A model generated the notes under the pieces. It did no database searches, was not told where the DNA came from, and worked only from the letters and a program-made list of their open reading frames with translations. DNA of 45,072 nucleotides from contig JAACJQ010000125.1 of NCBI GenBank assembly GCA_016879935.1, forward strand, positions 1 to 45,072, read 5' to 3'. The first letter of the stretch is position 1. Every line of letters starts with the position of its first letter. A program made the translations under genes and the position numbers. This DNA comes from Archangiaceae bacterium. Its GTDB lineage: Bacteria > Myxococcota > Myxococcia > Myxococcales > Myxococcaceae. Below are positions 17,543-27,600 of this stretch, one piece after another.

Positions 17543-18181
17543 ATGCGCGCGTTCTTGATGCTGCTGGTGGTTCTCGCCGGGTGCGGCCGGTCTGACATCG
17601 GCGAGACGGTGCCGACGCAGACGACGCCGCAGCCGGTGGTGAGCTGCAAGTCGACGTGCACGAGCGCTCCGTCGGGCATCGCGACGCCGCTGAACCTCAC
17701 GGCCGGTCGCCCGCTGCATTGGCAGACGTGTGCTGGCTGCGTTCGCGTCTCGTACGACGCGGCGTTGACGCCTTCGGAGGCGCTCGATCTGTATGCGGCG
17801 GTGAAGGCGTGGAAGCTCGCGGCGGGTGACAGCCTGTGTCTGTCGATGGACATGACGGCGTCGGCACCGCTCACCGAGACCGATCGGCAACGCATCTTCG
17901 TGAAGCACGCTGATCCACGAGCTGATCAGGCGAGCCTCACCACCATCACGTTCGATCAGTCGACGGGGCAGATGCTGCAGGTGCAGGTCGAGTTCGGAGC
18001 GTCGCTCCCGGTCGATCGCCAGCTCGCTTCAGAGCTCGGCCGTGCACTCGGGCTCGTGACGGGACCGGAGGGCCAGAGCGCGGTGACGCCCAACCCGAAG
18101 GGGCTGACGGCTCCAGGGTCGGCCGATCAGACGACCCTGCGCGCGATGTACGGCGACAAGCCGTGGTGCAGCCCGCGCTGA
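17543..18181 (+). CDS. Lipoprotein with decayed metzincin-like motif
   Basis: A 212-residue exported protein. The signal peptide MRAFLMLLVVLAGC ends in a good lipobox (Cys14). After a Cys-containing N-terminal region (CKSTCTS, WQTCAGC), the second half resembles a matrixin/metzincin-type zinc metalloprotease by layout: a strand TTITFDQSTGQM, then SELGRALGL at 163-171 where active enzymes have HELGHALGL, and a late TTLRAMYGDKPWC recalling the end of such domains. Both zinc-binding His of the HExxH core are replaced (Ser163 for the first, Arg167 for the second), so if related it is inactive, perhaps a binding protein. The general annotation is a lipoprotein of unknown function. It converges on the gene at 18194. 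Confidence 0.7.
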   Translation: MRAFLMLLVVLAGCGRSDIGETVPTQTTPQPVVSCKSTCTSAPSGIATPLNLTAGRPLHWQTCAGCVRVSYDAALTPSEALDLYAAVKAWKLAAGDSLCLSMDMTASAPLTETDRQRIFVKHADPRADQASLTTITFDQSTGQMLQVQVEFGASLPVDRQLASELGRALGLVTGPEGQSAVTPNPKGLTAPGSADQTTLRAMYGDKPWCSPR

Positions 18182-18205
18182 AGACCTGAGCGTTCATTTC
18201 AGCGC
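18175..18205. terminator. Inverted repeat between convergent genes
   Basis: A perfect 8-bp inverted repeat (GCGCTGAA at 18175-18182, TTCAGCGC at 18198-18205) with a 15-base loop spans the stop codons of both convergent genes. It could stop transcription in both directions, but no T run follows, so the call is tentative. Confidence 0.4.
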
Positions 18206-18553
18206 TTCAAGCTGGGCGAGCAACTCCTCCAGCGACTCGTCACCTGGCCACTGGCCGAGCATCGCTGCGAGACCGCCTCGGGGCTCTGCCTCACGTGCCG
18301 GGCGAACACCAAAGACAGCCACGTCGGTCTCGGATGCCGGCTCGATCCAGTCGGCGTCGATGTGGCTGACCTCATCCGAGGGCCCGAGGCTGGCGCGCCC
18401 CTCGACGAGCACTTGTCGGGCGAAGCCGTCGCGAAGCTCGTCGAGCGGCGCACCCGATCCGCTGACCCGAATTCCGTTGCCGAGCACCAAGGTGAACTCG
18501 CCGGTGGCGTGGATTGAATCCAGCCGGCCGGCGAGTCGAAGCATACGAGTCAT
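18194..18553 (-). CDS. Hypothetical protein with antitoxin-like C-terminal tail
   Basis: A 119-residue protein with a well-placed ribosome-binding site (GAGGAGG about 6 bp before ATG 18553). The first two thirds look like a small beta-rich domain (MLRLAGRLDSIHATGEFTL, then QVLVEGRASL). The C-terminal tail LGQWPGDESLEELLAQLEAL resembles the short helical motif (WPGDE...EELLAAL) found at the ends of antitoxins paired with PIN-type toxins, where it inserts into the toxin. No toxin-like gene adjoins it: upstream is an unrelated 219-residue helical protein. It could therefore be an orphan antitoxin, or the motif may be a general protein-binding tail. The family resemblance is from memory and not tested. 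Confidence 0.55.
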   Translation of the reverse strand: MTRMLRLAGRLDSIHATGEFTLVLGNGIRVSGSGAPLDELRDGFARQVLVEGRASLGPSDEVSHIDADWIEPASETDVAVFGVRPAREAEPRGGLAAMLGQWPGDESLEELLAQLEALK

Positions 18554-18612
18554 GCGGAGCCTCCTCTGAATCGGCGTCAGACGAGTGTTGGCCCCGGGCC
18601 TGAACGGGATGC

Positions 18613-19272
18613 TCAGGTCGGTGCGGGCGCCTTGGGCTTCGGCTTCGGGCTGGAAGGCAGCACGCGGTCGAACAACTCGGCATCGCTGGCGGGCAACGCC
18701 AGTCTCGCGATCGAAGCGAGCAGCGTGAGTTTCTGCGCGAGGCGCTCCACCGCGGCCTTGAGCTGCGCCGTCGCCTGCTTCGACGTCAGCTTCTTCGCCT
18801 CCTGGTCGGCGTCGATATCGGCGATCGACGTGAGGTAGCCCTGAATGCGGGTCAGATCTTCCGCCAGCACGCCCATCGTCTGCGTCTCACTCGGGTACGT
18901 GTTGGCCGCCGCGAGAATGCCGGCGAGTGCGCTCGAGACCGTCTTCACCGAAGGTGTGAAGCGGGCTCCGACGCCGAAGGCGCGCCAGAGCTGCTTGTTC
19001 TTCGGAGCCCCGCGCCGCACGAGCTCGCGAATCGTCGACACCATCACCGCGCCCTCACGCACCGCCACGTCCTGCGACACCGTCGCGGCTTCCTTCTGGC
19101 TGCGACTCGCGGGCACATCTCCGCTCGCACGCGCGATGTCGGCATCGGTCTTGAGCCCATCGAAGAAGCCCGCCGGAAGCCGCGGCTCCAGCTTCGGAAG
19201 GAAGCCCTTCGACAACTCGAGAGCCTGTGAAGCCGCCCGCGCCGCGTTCCCCGCATCCCACCTATTCGCCAT
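18613..19272 (-). CDS. Hypothetical, predominantly helical protein
   Basis: A 219-residue protein with no signal peptide or membrane segment. The ATG at 19272 follows a GGGGGA ribosome-binding site; the frame remains open to 19362. It is rich in Ala, Leu, Lys and Gln with long helical stretches (ARAASQALELSKGFLP, AVERLAQKLTLLASIARLAL) and ends in a Lys/Pro tail (SPKPKPKAPAPT). I do not recognise the family. It lies 59 bp upstream of the antitoxin-tail gene on the same strand and may share its message. Upstream of it is the repeat-containing tract that borders the defence genes. Confidence 0.6.
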   Translation of the reverse strand: MANRWDAGNAARAASQALELSKGFLPKLEPRLPAGFFDGLKTDADIARASGDVPASRSQKEAATVSQDVAVREGAVMVSTIRELVRRGAPKNKQLWRAFGVGARFTPSVKTVSSALAGILAAANTYPSETQTMGVLAEDLTRIQGYLTSIADIDADQEAKKLTSKQATAQLKAAVERLAQKLTLLASIARLALPASDAELFDRVLPSSPKPKPKAPAPT

Positions 19273-19369
19273 GTGTGTTTCCCCCAGGGTGAAAACTGCG
19301 GGCCGCAAAATACCGAAGCCATTCAACTTCGCGGAAGGCCCCGGGTGGGATGAGGTAGTCACGGGGAAG

Positions 19370-19705
19370 ATGTTTCCGAGCGCGGGAGTGGCTCAGACGT
19401 TCGCGGACCAGCTTCGCCCGTCTGCGGACCTGCGCTCGACCAACGCGGACATGTGCTCGACGAACGCCGATAGACCCTCGACGTCTGCCGACCTGGGTGC
19501 GTCCGGTTTCAACATCGAATCGACCCGTGACGACCTGCTCGAGGTGAGCGCGGCCGAGCTCGCAGCGTCTGTCGCACCTGCTGAGGAGCAGGCCGCCCTT
19601 GTTCTGACGGCCGCGGGAAGAGTTGAGCTGGTTGACCGTGCGGCCAGGTCGAATCCACGGGCCCTCCCTGCTAGGACGCGTCGCTCCGAGGCCCTGAGTG
19701 ATTGA
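19370..19705 (+). CDS. Possible short protein with heptapeptide repeats (uncertain)
   Basis: An open frame of 111 codons (MFPSAGVAQTFADQL...) in the 425-bp gap between divergent genes. It encodes about five copies of a 7-residue repeat with consensus Ala-Asp-x-x-Ser-Thr-Asn, followed by an acidic helical stretch (DDLLEVSAAELAASVAP). Third codon positions are mostly G/C, as in real genes here. It overlaps the start of the DUF4365 gene by 8 bases, which would fit coupling. Against it: the ribosome-binding site is poor (GGGGA only a few bases away), the opposite strand is also open, and the frame continues antisense into the upstream gene. It may be a relict. Confidence 0.25.
   Translation: MFPSAGVAQTFADQLRPSADLRSTNADMCSTNADRPSTSADLGASGFNIESTRDDLLEVSAAELAASVAPAEEQAALVLTAAGRVELVDRAARSNPRALPARTRRSEALSD
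19403..19507. repeat. 21-bp degenerate tandem repeat, about five units
   Basis: Units begin at 19403, 19424, 19445, 19466 and 19487, each with GCGGAC or GCCGA at the start and CTCGACnAAC-like ends (for example 19424-19444 and 19445-19465). The 21-bp period is a multiple of three and keeps a heptapeptide in the plus frame. The tract marks the left edge of the restriction/defence cluster. Confidence 0.7.
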
Positions 19706-20204
19706 GCTGACCAACGACCTGAAGTCCGAGTTCAGCATCGCCTACGTGAGTGCGATCGCCCACGCCGGTGGCTACTTCGTTCAACTGCCCAATCGAATGC
19801 GCGACGGCGACGGTGTCGACATCGAGATCTTTCAGCGAGGCGGTGGCGGAGTGGTTCGGGGGCCGCGTCTCGATCTGCAGTTGAAGGCGACCGCGAAGGT
19901 CCCCGAGACCGACCCGTTCTTCATCGACCTTCCCCTCAAGAACTACACAGAGCTGATCTCGGTGGACCATCAGGTGCCGCGCATCCTCGTCGTCATGCAG
20001 GTACCAGAGGATCGCGCTGACTGGGCGACGGCATCGCCGGAGCAGCTCGTCTTGAGACAGTGCGCGTGGTGGTTGTCGCTGCGGGGCGCCAACGATTCTC
20101 AGAACGACGCCACTCAACGCGTGTGGGTGGCCAAGAAGAACGTATTCAGCATGACTGCGCTGGAGGCGATCATGACGAAGATTCGTCTGGGAGGTTTTCC
20201 ATGA
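19698..20204 (+). CDS. DUF4365 family protein (PD-(D/E)XK-like)
   Basis: A 168-residue protein from GTG 19698. It has the pattern I associate with DUF4365: an N-terminal helix (Glu11), then DGDGVDIEIFQ with Asp41, a strand LDLQLKAT with Gln61-x-Lys63, the loop DLPLKNYTEL, a strand PRILVVMQVPED and the later LRQCAWWLSLRG. The Asp...Gln-x-Lys arrangement is a variant of the PD-(D/E)XK nuclease core, so a nuclease is plausible but unproven. It overlaps the next gene by 4 bases (ATGA), which makes the two a likely functional pair. The pair sits directly before a Type I restriction-modification operon, where DUF4365 genes are often seen; a defence role is inferred. Confidence 0.78.
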   Translation: MIELTNDLKSEFSIAYVSAIAHAGGYFVQLPNRMRDGDGVDIEIFQRGGGGVVRGPRLDLQLKATAKVPETDPFFIDLPLKNYTELISVDHQVPRILVVMQVPEDRADWATASPEQLVLRQCAWWLSLRGANDSQNDATQRVWVAKKNVFSMTALEAIMTKIRLGGFP

Positions 20205-21346
20205 CGGGCATCTGGGTGTCACAGGCCTCGGCCGTTCCATCGCCAACCGACGTCGCGGCCTATCTGCGCCAGCACGGCTGGGCTCTGAAAAAAGCCGACA
20301 CCGACTGGAGCTTCTTCGAGAAGGACCTCCAGGGAGAGCAGGTGGTTCTCGAGGTTCCGCAGCGGGCCTCGACGACGTCCTACTCACGGCTTCTCGCGAC
20401 GCTGCTCGATGACTTGTCACGACTCGAGGCGCGTCCTCCTGCGGTCGTGCTGCGCGACGTGCGCTCATCGACCATCGATGTCGTGCGCATCGGAATCGAG
20501 AGCAGCCTCACGCGTGATGGGCGCATTCCGCTCGAAGCAGGCCATCAGGTCTACGACGCGACGCGCGACCTCTTCCTGGCCGCGGCGTGCTCTGCACTCG
20601 ACCCGCGCCCGGCGTTCTCGAACCGCAAGCCAGAGGAGGCACTCAAGCTGTTGTCGTCGTCCGCGCGCCTCGGACAGACCGAGTTTGGGAGTTTCGTCGT
20701 CACCCTCGAGTGCTCGGTTCCTCCGCTCCTCCAGAGTGAATTCCTCTTGGGGGCGCAGGCTGACGAACCGCTGGTTCGCAGAGCGACGACGATGCTGGCG
20801 CGCGGGTTGGCGGCGACGCAGACCGCCGCGCGGCTCGCGGCCATCGATGGCTCGCTGAAGCACTTCTCGGAGCGCGCCCCAGAGGGCTTGAGCGCGAACC
20901 TCTGCGAAGCGGTTGCCGAGTTGCTCGAGGTGACGCTCGCTGAACGGCTGGTCACGGGAGTGTCCTTCGCTCCGACCCGCCAAGTCGCTCCGACGCTTCC
21001 CCGGGCGACGGTCTTCAGCCCGGACATCGTCCCCACGCTGCGGAGCGCCGCGGCCTCGCTTCGAGAGGTGGCCAGTTACCCAGACGTCGAGTTCCTCGGG
21101 CGGGTGGTGAAGCTCGACAGCACCAACCCGACCGAGGGCGGCACCGTGACACTGCGGGGGGAGGTCGAGGGCCGGCAGCGCTCCGTGCGCGTCACCCTCA
21201 GCAGCGGCGACTACAAGACGGCCGTCGAAGCCCACAAGAACTCGCGGCTCATCGCTGCGCAGGGAGCACTTCATCGCGACGCGAGCGCCTGGGTGCTCAA
21301 GCAGCAGCGGCGCTTCGATGTCGCCGAAGACGCTGAAATGGCCTGA
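20201..21346 (+). CDS. Unknown protein coupled to the DUF4365 gene
   Basis: A 381-residue protein (ATG 20201, ribosome-binding site GGGAGG 6 bp upstream, 4-base overlap with the DUF4365 stop). Its parts look like: an N-terminal alpha/beta segment (DVAAYLRQHGWALKKADTDW, then VVLEVPQRA), a Val/Arg-rich central stretch (VVLRDVRSSTIDVVRIGI), a helical middle with paired Arg/Ala helices, and a C-terminal beta-rich domain (VEFLGRVVKLDSTNP, TVTLRGEVEGRQRSVRVTLS) reminiscent of an OB-like or small barrel fold. There is no Walker motif, signal peptide or membrane segment. I do not recognise a named family. Translational coupling to a nuclease-like partner and proximity to hsdM suggest a two-gene defence or DNA-modification module, or an accessory of the Type I system. 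Confidence 0.65.
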   Translation: MTGIWVSQASAVPSPTDVAAYLRQHGWALKKADTDWSFFEKDLQGEQVVLEVPQRASTTSYSRLLATLLDDLSRLEARPPAVVLRDVRSSTIDVVRIGIESSLTRDGRIPLEAGHQVYDATRDLFLAAACSALDPRPAFSNRKPEEALKLLSSSARLGQTEFGSFVVTLECSVPPLLQSEFLLGAQADEPLVRRATTMLARGLAATQTAARLAAIDGSLKHFSERAPEGLSANLCEAVAELLEVTLAERLVTGVSFAPTRQVAPTLPRATVFSPDIVPTLRSAAASLREVASYPDVEFLGRVVKLDSTNPTEGGTVTLRGEVEGRQRSVRVTLSSGDYKTAVEAHKNSRLIAAQGALHRDASAWVLKQQRRFDVAEDAEMA

Positions 21347-21418
21347 CCGGCGGTTTCTTTCGACAACCTGCCTGCGCCCGAGTCTCATGCGCGTCCGCCG
21401 TTCACAGGGGACACGAAC

Positions 21419-23157
<1,739 letters not shown>

Positions 23158-23161
<4 letters not shown>

Positions 23162-24516
23162 GCCTTCCTCGATATCCCAGATACAAAGAAAGTGGCATCG
23201 AGTGGTTAGGTCAACTGCCGGCTCATTGGAGTGTCAGCAAGTTGAAGCGTGAGGTTTCGGCGGACCGAGGCATCACATATGGCATCGTCCAAGCCGGCCC
23301 CCACCTTCCTGAGGGGGTGCCCTACATTCGCCCCGCGGACATGACTGACGAACATGGCGTCGTGGACCTCGAGAGCATGCTGCGGACGGCGAATGAGATA
23401 GCGCAGAGTTACAAGCGAAGCGCGCTCAAGCCGGGCGATCTCGTCTGTTCGATTGGCCCGAGTTTTGGAAAGGTGATGGTCGTGCCGGACGCTCTAGACG
23501 GCGCAAATCTCACCCAGGGAACAGCTAGGATCGCCGTTGCATCAAAGAACTCACCGCGCTTTGTCTTCTGGTTTCTCCGTTCATCCCAGTCGATGGCTCA
23601 ATGGGAAAGCTCAGTGGGCGGGGCGACGTTCAGATCGTTAAACCTTGGGCCGCTTGCCGAGACCTCGCTCCCCCTGCCTCCCAAGGATGAGCAGGCCGCA
23701 ATCGCCTCATTTCTAGATGGCGAGACGTCGAAGATCGATGCGCTGATCGCCGAGCAGGAGCGGCTCATCGAGTTGCTCAAGGAGAAGCGCCAAGCGACCA
23801 TCTCCCACGCCGTCACCAAGGGGCTGAACCCCATCGCTCCAATGAAGGAGTCGGGCATCGAATGGCTCGGTCAGATCCCTGCTCACTGGCGACTGCTTCG
23901 GGCAAAAACTGCTTCGGTCTTCTCCACAAGCGGGCCGCGCGGTTGGTCAGACCGTCTTGGAGCGGGTGAAGACATGTTTGTTCAGAGTGGTGATCTTGTG
24001 GATGGCAAGGTCGACTTCGCAGAGGTGGCCCGCGTTGCTGCCGGTAGCGAGGCTGAGGCCATTCGGACGCGACTGGAGATGGGGGATGTGCTTGTTTGCA
24101 TAACTGGCGCAAAAACTGGAAACGTCGCCTTGTGTGTCAGCAAGCCGCCGCGGGCCGCCTACATCAATCAACATCTGTGTCTTCTGCGTCCAAATATTGA
24201 GTTGCTCGAAGGGGCATTTGCTTCCGCCGTTCTTCGTAGCGACTTGGGTTGCAGGTACTTCGAGCTATCCCAATACGGTCTAAAACAAGGTCTGAGTCTT
24301 GACGATGTTAGGAATGCGCCTGTCCCAGTTCCTCCGCTTGGTGAGCAGAAGCGGATACTGGAGTTTGTCGACTCGACGGAGCGGCAGGTGAACTCCTTGG
24401 TCTCCGAGTCGCGGCGGGCAGTTGAGCTACTTGTTGAGCGCCGAGGCGCACTGATCTCTGGAGTAGTGACTGGGCAGATTGATGTTCGCGAGACGTCGAT
24501 GAGGGGTCTTGGATGA
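23158..24516 (+). CDS. hsdS: Type I restriction-modification specificity subunit
   Basis: The S subunit (452 residues, GTG start overlapping the hsdM stop) determines the bipartite target. It has the normal two half-repeats: each half starts with a near-identical segment ([14 protein letters not shown] at 11-24, [14 protein letters not shown] from about 231), followed by a variable target-recognition domain and a conserved helical spacer ([13 protein letters not shown], then [16 protein letters not shown]; second copy [25 protein letters not shown]). Base composition inside the recognition domains is visibly less G/C-rich than in hsdM and hsdR, as expected for exchanged specificity modules. 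It overlaps a 42-codon ORF at its 3' end (ATGA). The recognised sequence cannot be predicted. Confidence 0.96.
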
Positions 24517-24641
24517 GCGCCATTTCGAAGACTATTAAGGTTCTGTCCGGCGGAGGTCTTCGGGGGATTCGTATCGCCAAGAACACACGAATCGTTCACG
24601 TCATCGATACACTGCGCATGGTCGGGAGCGAAGCGGAATGA
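24513..24641 (+). CDS. 42-residue ORF coupled between hsdS and hsdR
   Basis: This frame ([15 protein letters not shown]... ending RMVGSEAE) starts in an ATGA overlap with the hsdS stop and ends in an ATGA overlap with the hsdR start, so it exactly fills the space between them. Two 4-base overlaps in the right frames make chance unlikely. The product is basic and compact, with a Gly-rich turn (LSGGGLRGIRIAK) and a Val/Ile strand (RIVHVIDTLRMV), suggesting a small beta-containing protein. I do not recognise it. It may be a small regulator or inhibitor of the restriction complex, or simply a leader whose translation delivers ribosomes to hsdR. Its composition is like hsdS, slightly lower in G/C than hsdR. 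Confidence 0.6.
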   Translation: MSAISKTIKVLSGGGLRGIRIAKNTRIVHVIDTLRMVGSEAE

Positions 24642-27600
24642 GCCTGCACAAGGAAATCAGCTTCGAAGACGAGGTCTGTGAGTACTTGAAGGTTCATGAC
24701 TGGCTGTACTCGGTTGGCGATGCGACCGACTACGACCGTGCTCGGGCGCTCTTCCCGACCGACGTGCTCGGCTGGGTCCAGGCCACGCAGCCGACCGTGT
24801 GGGAGACGCTCACGAAGAATCACGGCAGCAAGGCGGCGGTCACGGTGCTCGACCGGCTCCGCGCCGAGCTGAACCTGCGTGGCACGCTCGACGTGCTCCG
24901 CAATGGCATCGACCTGCTCGGTCTCAAAGAGCCTCTCAGGCTCGCGCAGTTCAAACCCAGCCTTGCGATGAACCCCGACGTCATCGCCCGCTACCAGGCC
25001 AACCGCCTGCGGGTGATTCGTCAGGTGCACTACTCGCTCAACAATCAGAACGCGCTCGACCTGGTGCTGTTTCTCAACGGCGTCCCCGTCGCCACCGTCG
25101 AGCTGAAGACCGACTTCACGCAGTCGGTCGCCGATGCCATCGCGCAGTACCGCTACGACCGCGTGCCGCACCCCAAAGGACAGGCCGCCGAACCGCTGCT
25201 CAGCTTTCCGAACGGAGCCCTCGTTCACTTCGCGGTCAGCAACTCCGAAGTGCACATGACGACGAAGCTCGAAGGCGGAGCGACGGCGTTTCTGCCCTTC
25301 AACCAGGGCAACGAGGGCGGAGCGGGCAACCCTCCGAACCCGAACGGCCACCCCACCGCGTTCCTCTGGGAGCGGGTCTGGGCGCGCGAGAGCTGGCTCG
25401 AGATTCTCGGGCGCTACCTCATCGCCAAACGCGACAAAAAGAAGCAGATCACCAACGTTCTCTTCCCGCGGTTCCACCAGCTCGACGTCACCCGCAAGCT
25501 GCAGACGGCCGTGTTGAAGGATCCGCCCGGCACGAAGTATCTGGTGCAGCACTCGGCGGGCTCGGGGAAGACGAACTCCATCGCGTGGACGGCGCACTTC
25601 TTCGCCGAGCTGCACGACGCGGCGATCAAGAAGGTCTTCGACTCGGTCATCGTCGTCTCCGATCGCAACGTCATCGACGACCAGCTGCAGGAAGCCATCT
25701 TCGACTTCGAGCGCACCACCGGCGTCGTCGCCACCATCACCGGAGAGGCCGCCAGCAAGAGCGGTGAGCTGGCCGAGGCGCTGTCGGGCGCGAAGAAGAT
25801 CGTCGTGTGTACGATTCAGACGTTTCCGTTCGCGCTCAAGGCCGTGCGCGAGCTGGCCGCGACGAAGGGCAAACGGTTCGCCGTCATCGCCGACGAGGCG
25901 CATAGCTCTCAGGCCGGCACCGCGGCATCGAACCTGAAGCTCGTGTTGTCAGCGGCCGAGCTGGCCGAGGTCGAAGACGGCGGTGAGGTGAGCGGAGAGG
26001 ACATTCTCGCGGCCCAGATGGCGGCGCGCGCCGACGACAACGGCATCACCTTCGTGGCCTTCACCGCCACGCCGAAGAACAAGACCATGGAGCTGTTCGG
26101 CACACGGCCTGATCCGTCGCGAAAGCCGGCTCCCGACAACGTGCCGACGCCGTTTCACGTGTATTCGATGCGCCAGGCCATCGAGGAGAAGTTCATTCTC
26201 GACGTGCTCAAGAATTACACGTCGTACTCACTGGCCTTCAAGCTCGCGCAAGAGGGCAAGGAGGTCGACGAGCGCGAGGTCGAGCGCAGCGCCGCAGTGA
26301 AGAAGATCATGAACTGGGTGAAGCTCCACCCGGTCAACGTGTCGCAGAAGGTGCAGATCGTCGTCGAGCACTACCGCGACAACGTGGCTGGTCTGCTGAG
26401 CGGCAAGGCCAAGGCGATGGTGGTGGTGAGCAGCCGCCGCGAGGCCGTGAAGTGGAAGCTCGCCATCGAGAAGTACATCAAGGAGCGCGGCTACCAGATC
26501 GGCACCCTCGTCGCGTTCTCGGGCGAGGTCTTCGACGAGGAGTCAGGCCCCGGGCCGTTTACCGAACACAGCCCGTCGATGAACCCGAAGCTGAAGGGCG
26601 ACATTCGCAAGGCGTTCGAGGGCGGCGAGTACCAGGTGCTGCTGGTGGCCAACAAATTCCAGACCGGCTTCGACCAGCCGCTGCTGTGCGGAATGTACGT
26701 CGACAAACGGTTGGCCGGCATTCAGGCAGTGCAGACGCTGTCGCGGCTCAATCGTGCCTACCCGGGGAAGGACACGACCTTCGTCCTCGACTTCGTGAAC
26801 GAGCCGAACGAGGTGCTCGAGGCGTTCAAGCTGTACTTCACGACCGCCGAGCTCGCGACGACGACGGACCCGAACCTGGTGTTCAACCTGAAGGCCAAGC
26901 TGGACGCGGCCGGGCACTACGACGAGTTCGAGGTCGACCGGGTGGCGAACGTGGTGATCGACCCGAAGTCGAAGCAGGGCGATCTGATTGCGGCCGTGAC
27001 GCCGGTGGTCGACCGGTTGATGAAGCGGTTCAAGCTCGTGGCCGAGGCGAGGCGGGCCGCGAAGGAGAAGGGCGACCCGGCGGCGGTGAAGGAGGCTCAG
27101 AGCGAGCTCGATGCGTTCACGCTCCTCAAGTCGGACATGACGGCGTTCGTGCGGCTGTACACGTTTCTGTCGCAGATCTTCGACTACGGCAGCACGGGCA
27201 TCGAGAAGCGGGCGCTGTTCTACAAGGCGGTGCTTCCGCTGCTGGAGTTCGGCCGCGAGCGTGAGGAGATCGATCTCTCGCAGGTGAAGCTGTCGCACTA
27301 CTCGCTGCGGGACCGGGGCATCGCGCCGATGGTGCTCGGCGAGGGCAAGCCGAAGCTGGAGCCGCTGACCGAGGCGGGCAGTGGCAGCGTGCAGGAGCGC
27401 CAGAAGGCGAAGCTGGCGGTGATCATCGAGAAGCTGAACGAGCTGTTCGAGGGCGAACTCTCGGAGGGGGATCAGCTGGTCTACGTGCTCGATGTCGTGA
27501 AGGGGAAGCTCCTCGAGTCGGCGACGCTGGTGGAGCAGGCGAGCAACAACTCGAAGGAGCAGTTCGGCAGCTCGCCGGACCTGACCACCGAGATTCTGAA

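Noticed and set aside
19403-19507. Possible CRISPR array
   Set aside because: Units follow each other every 21 bp without spacers, and no cas genes are present; it is a coding-phase tandem repeat.
19262-19738. 158-codon minus-strand frame over the repeat tract
   Set aside because: It is mostly Arg/Val/Gly noise, overlaps the start of the well-supported gene at 18613-19272 and lacks a ribosome-binding site.
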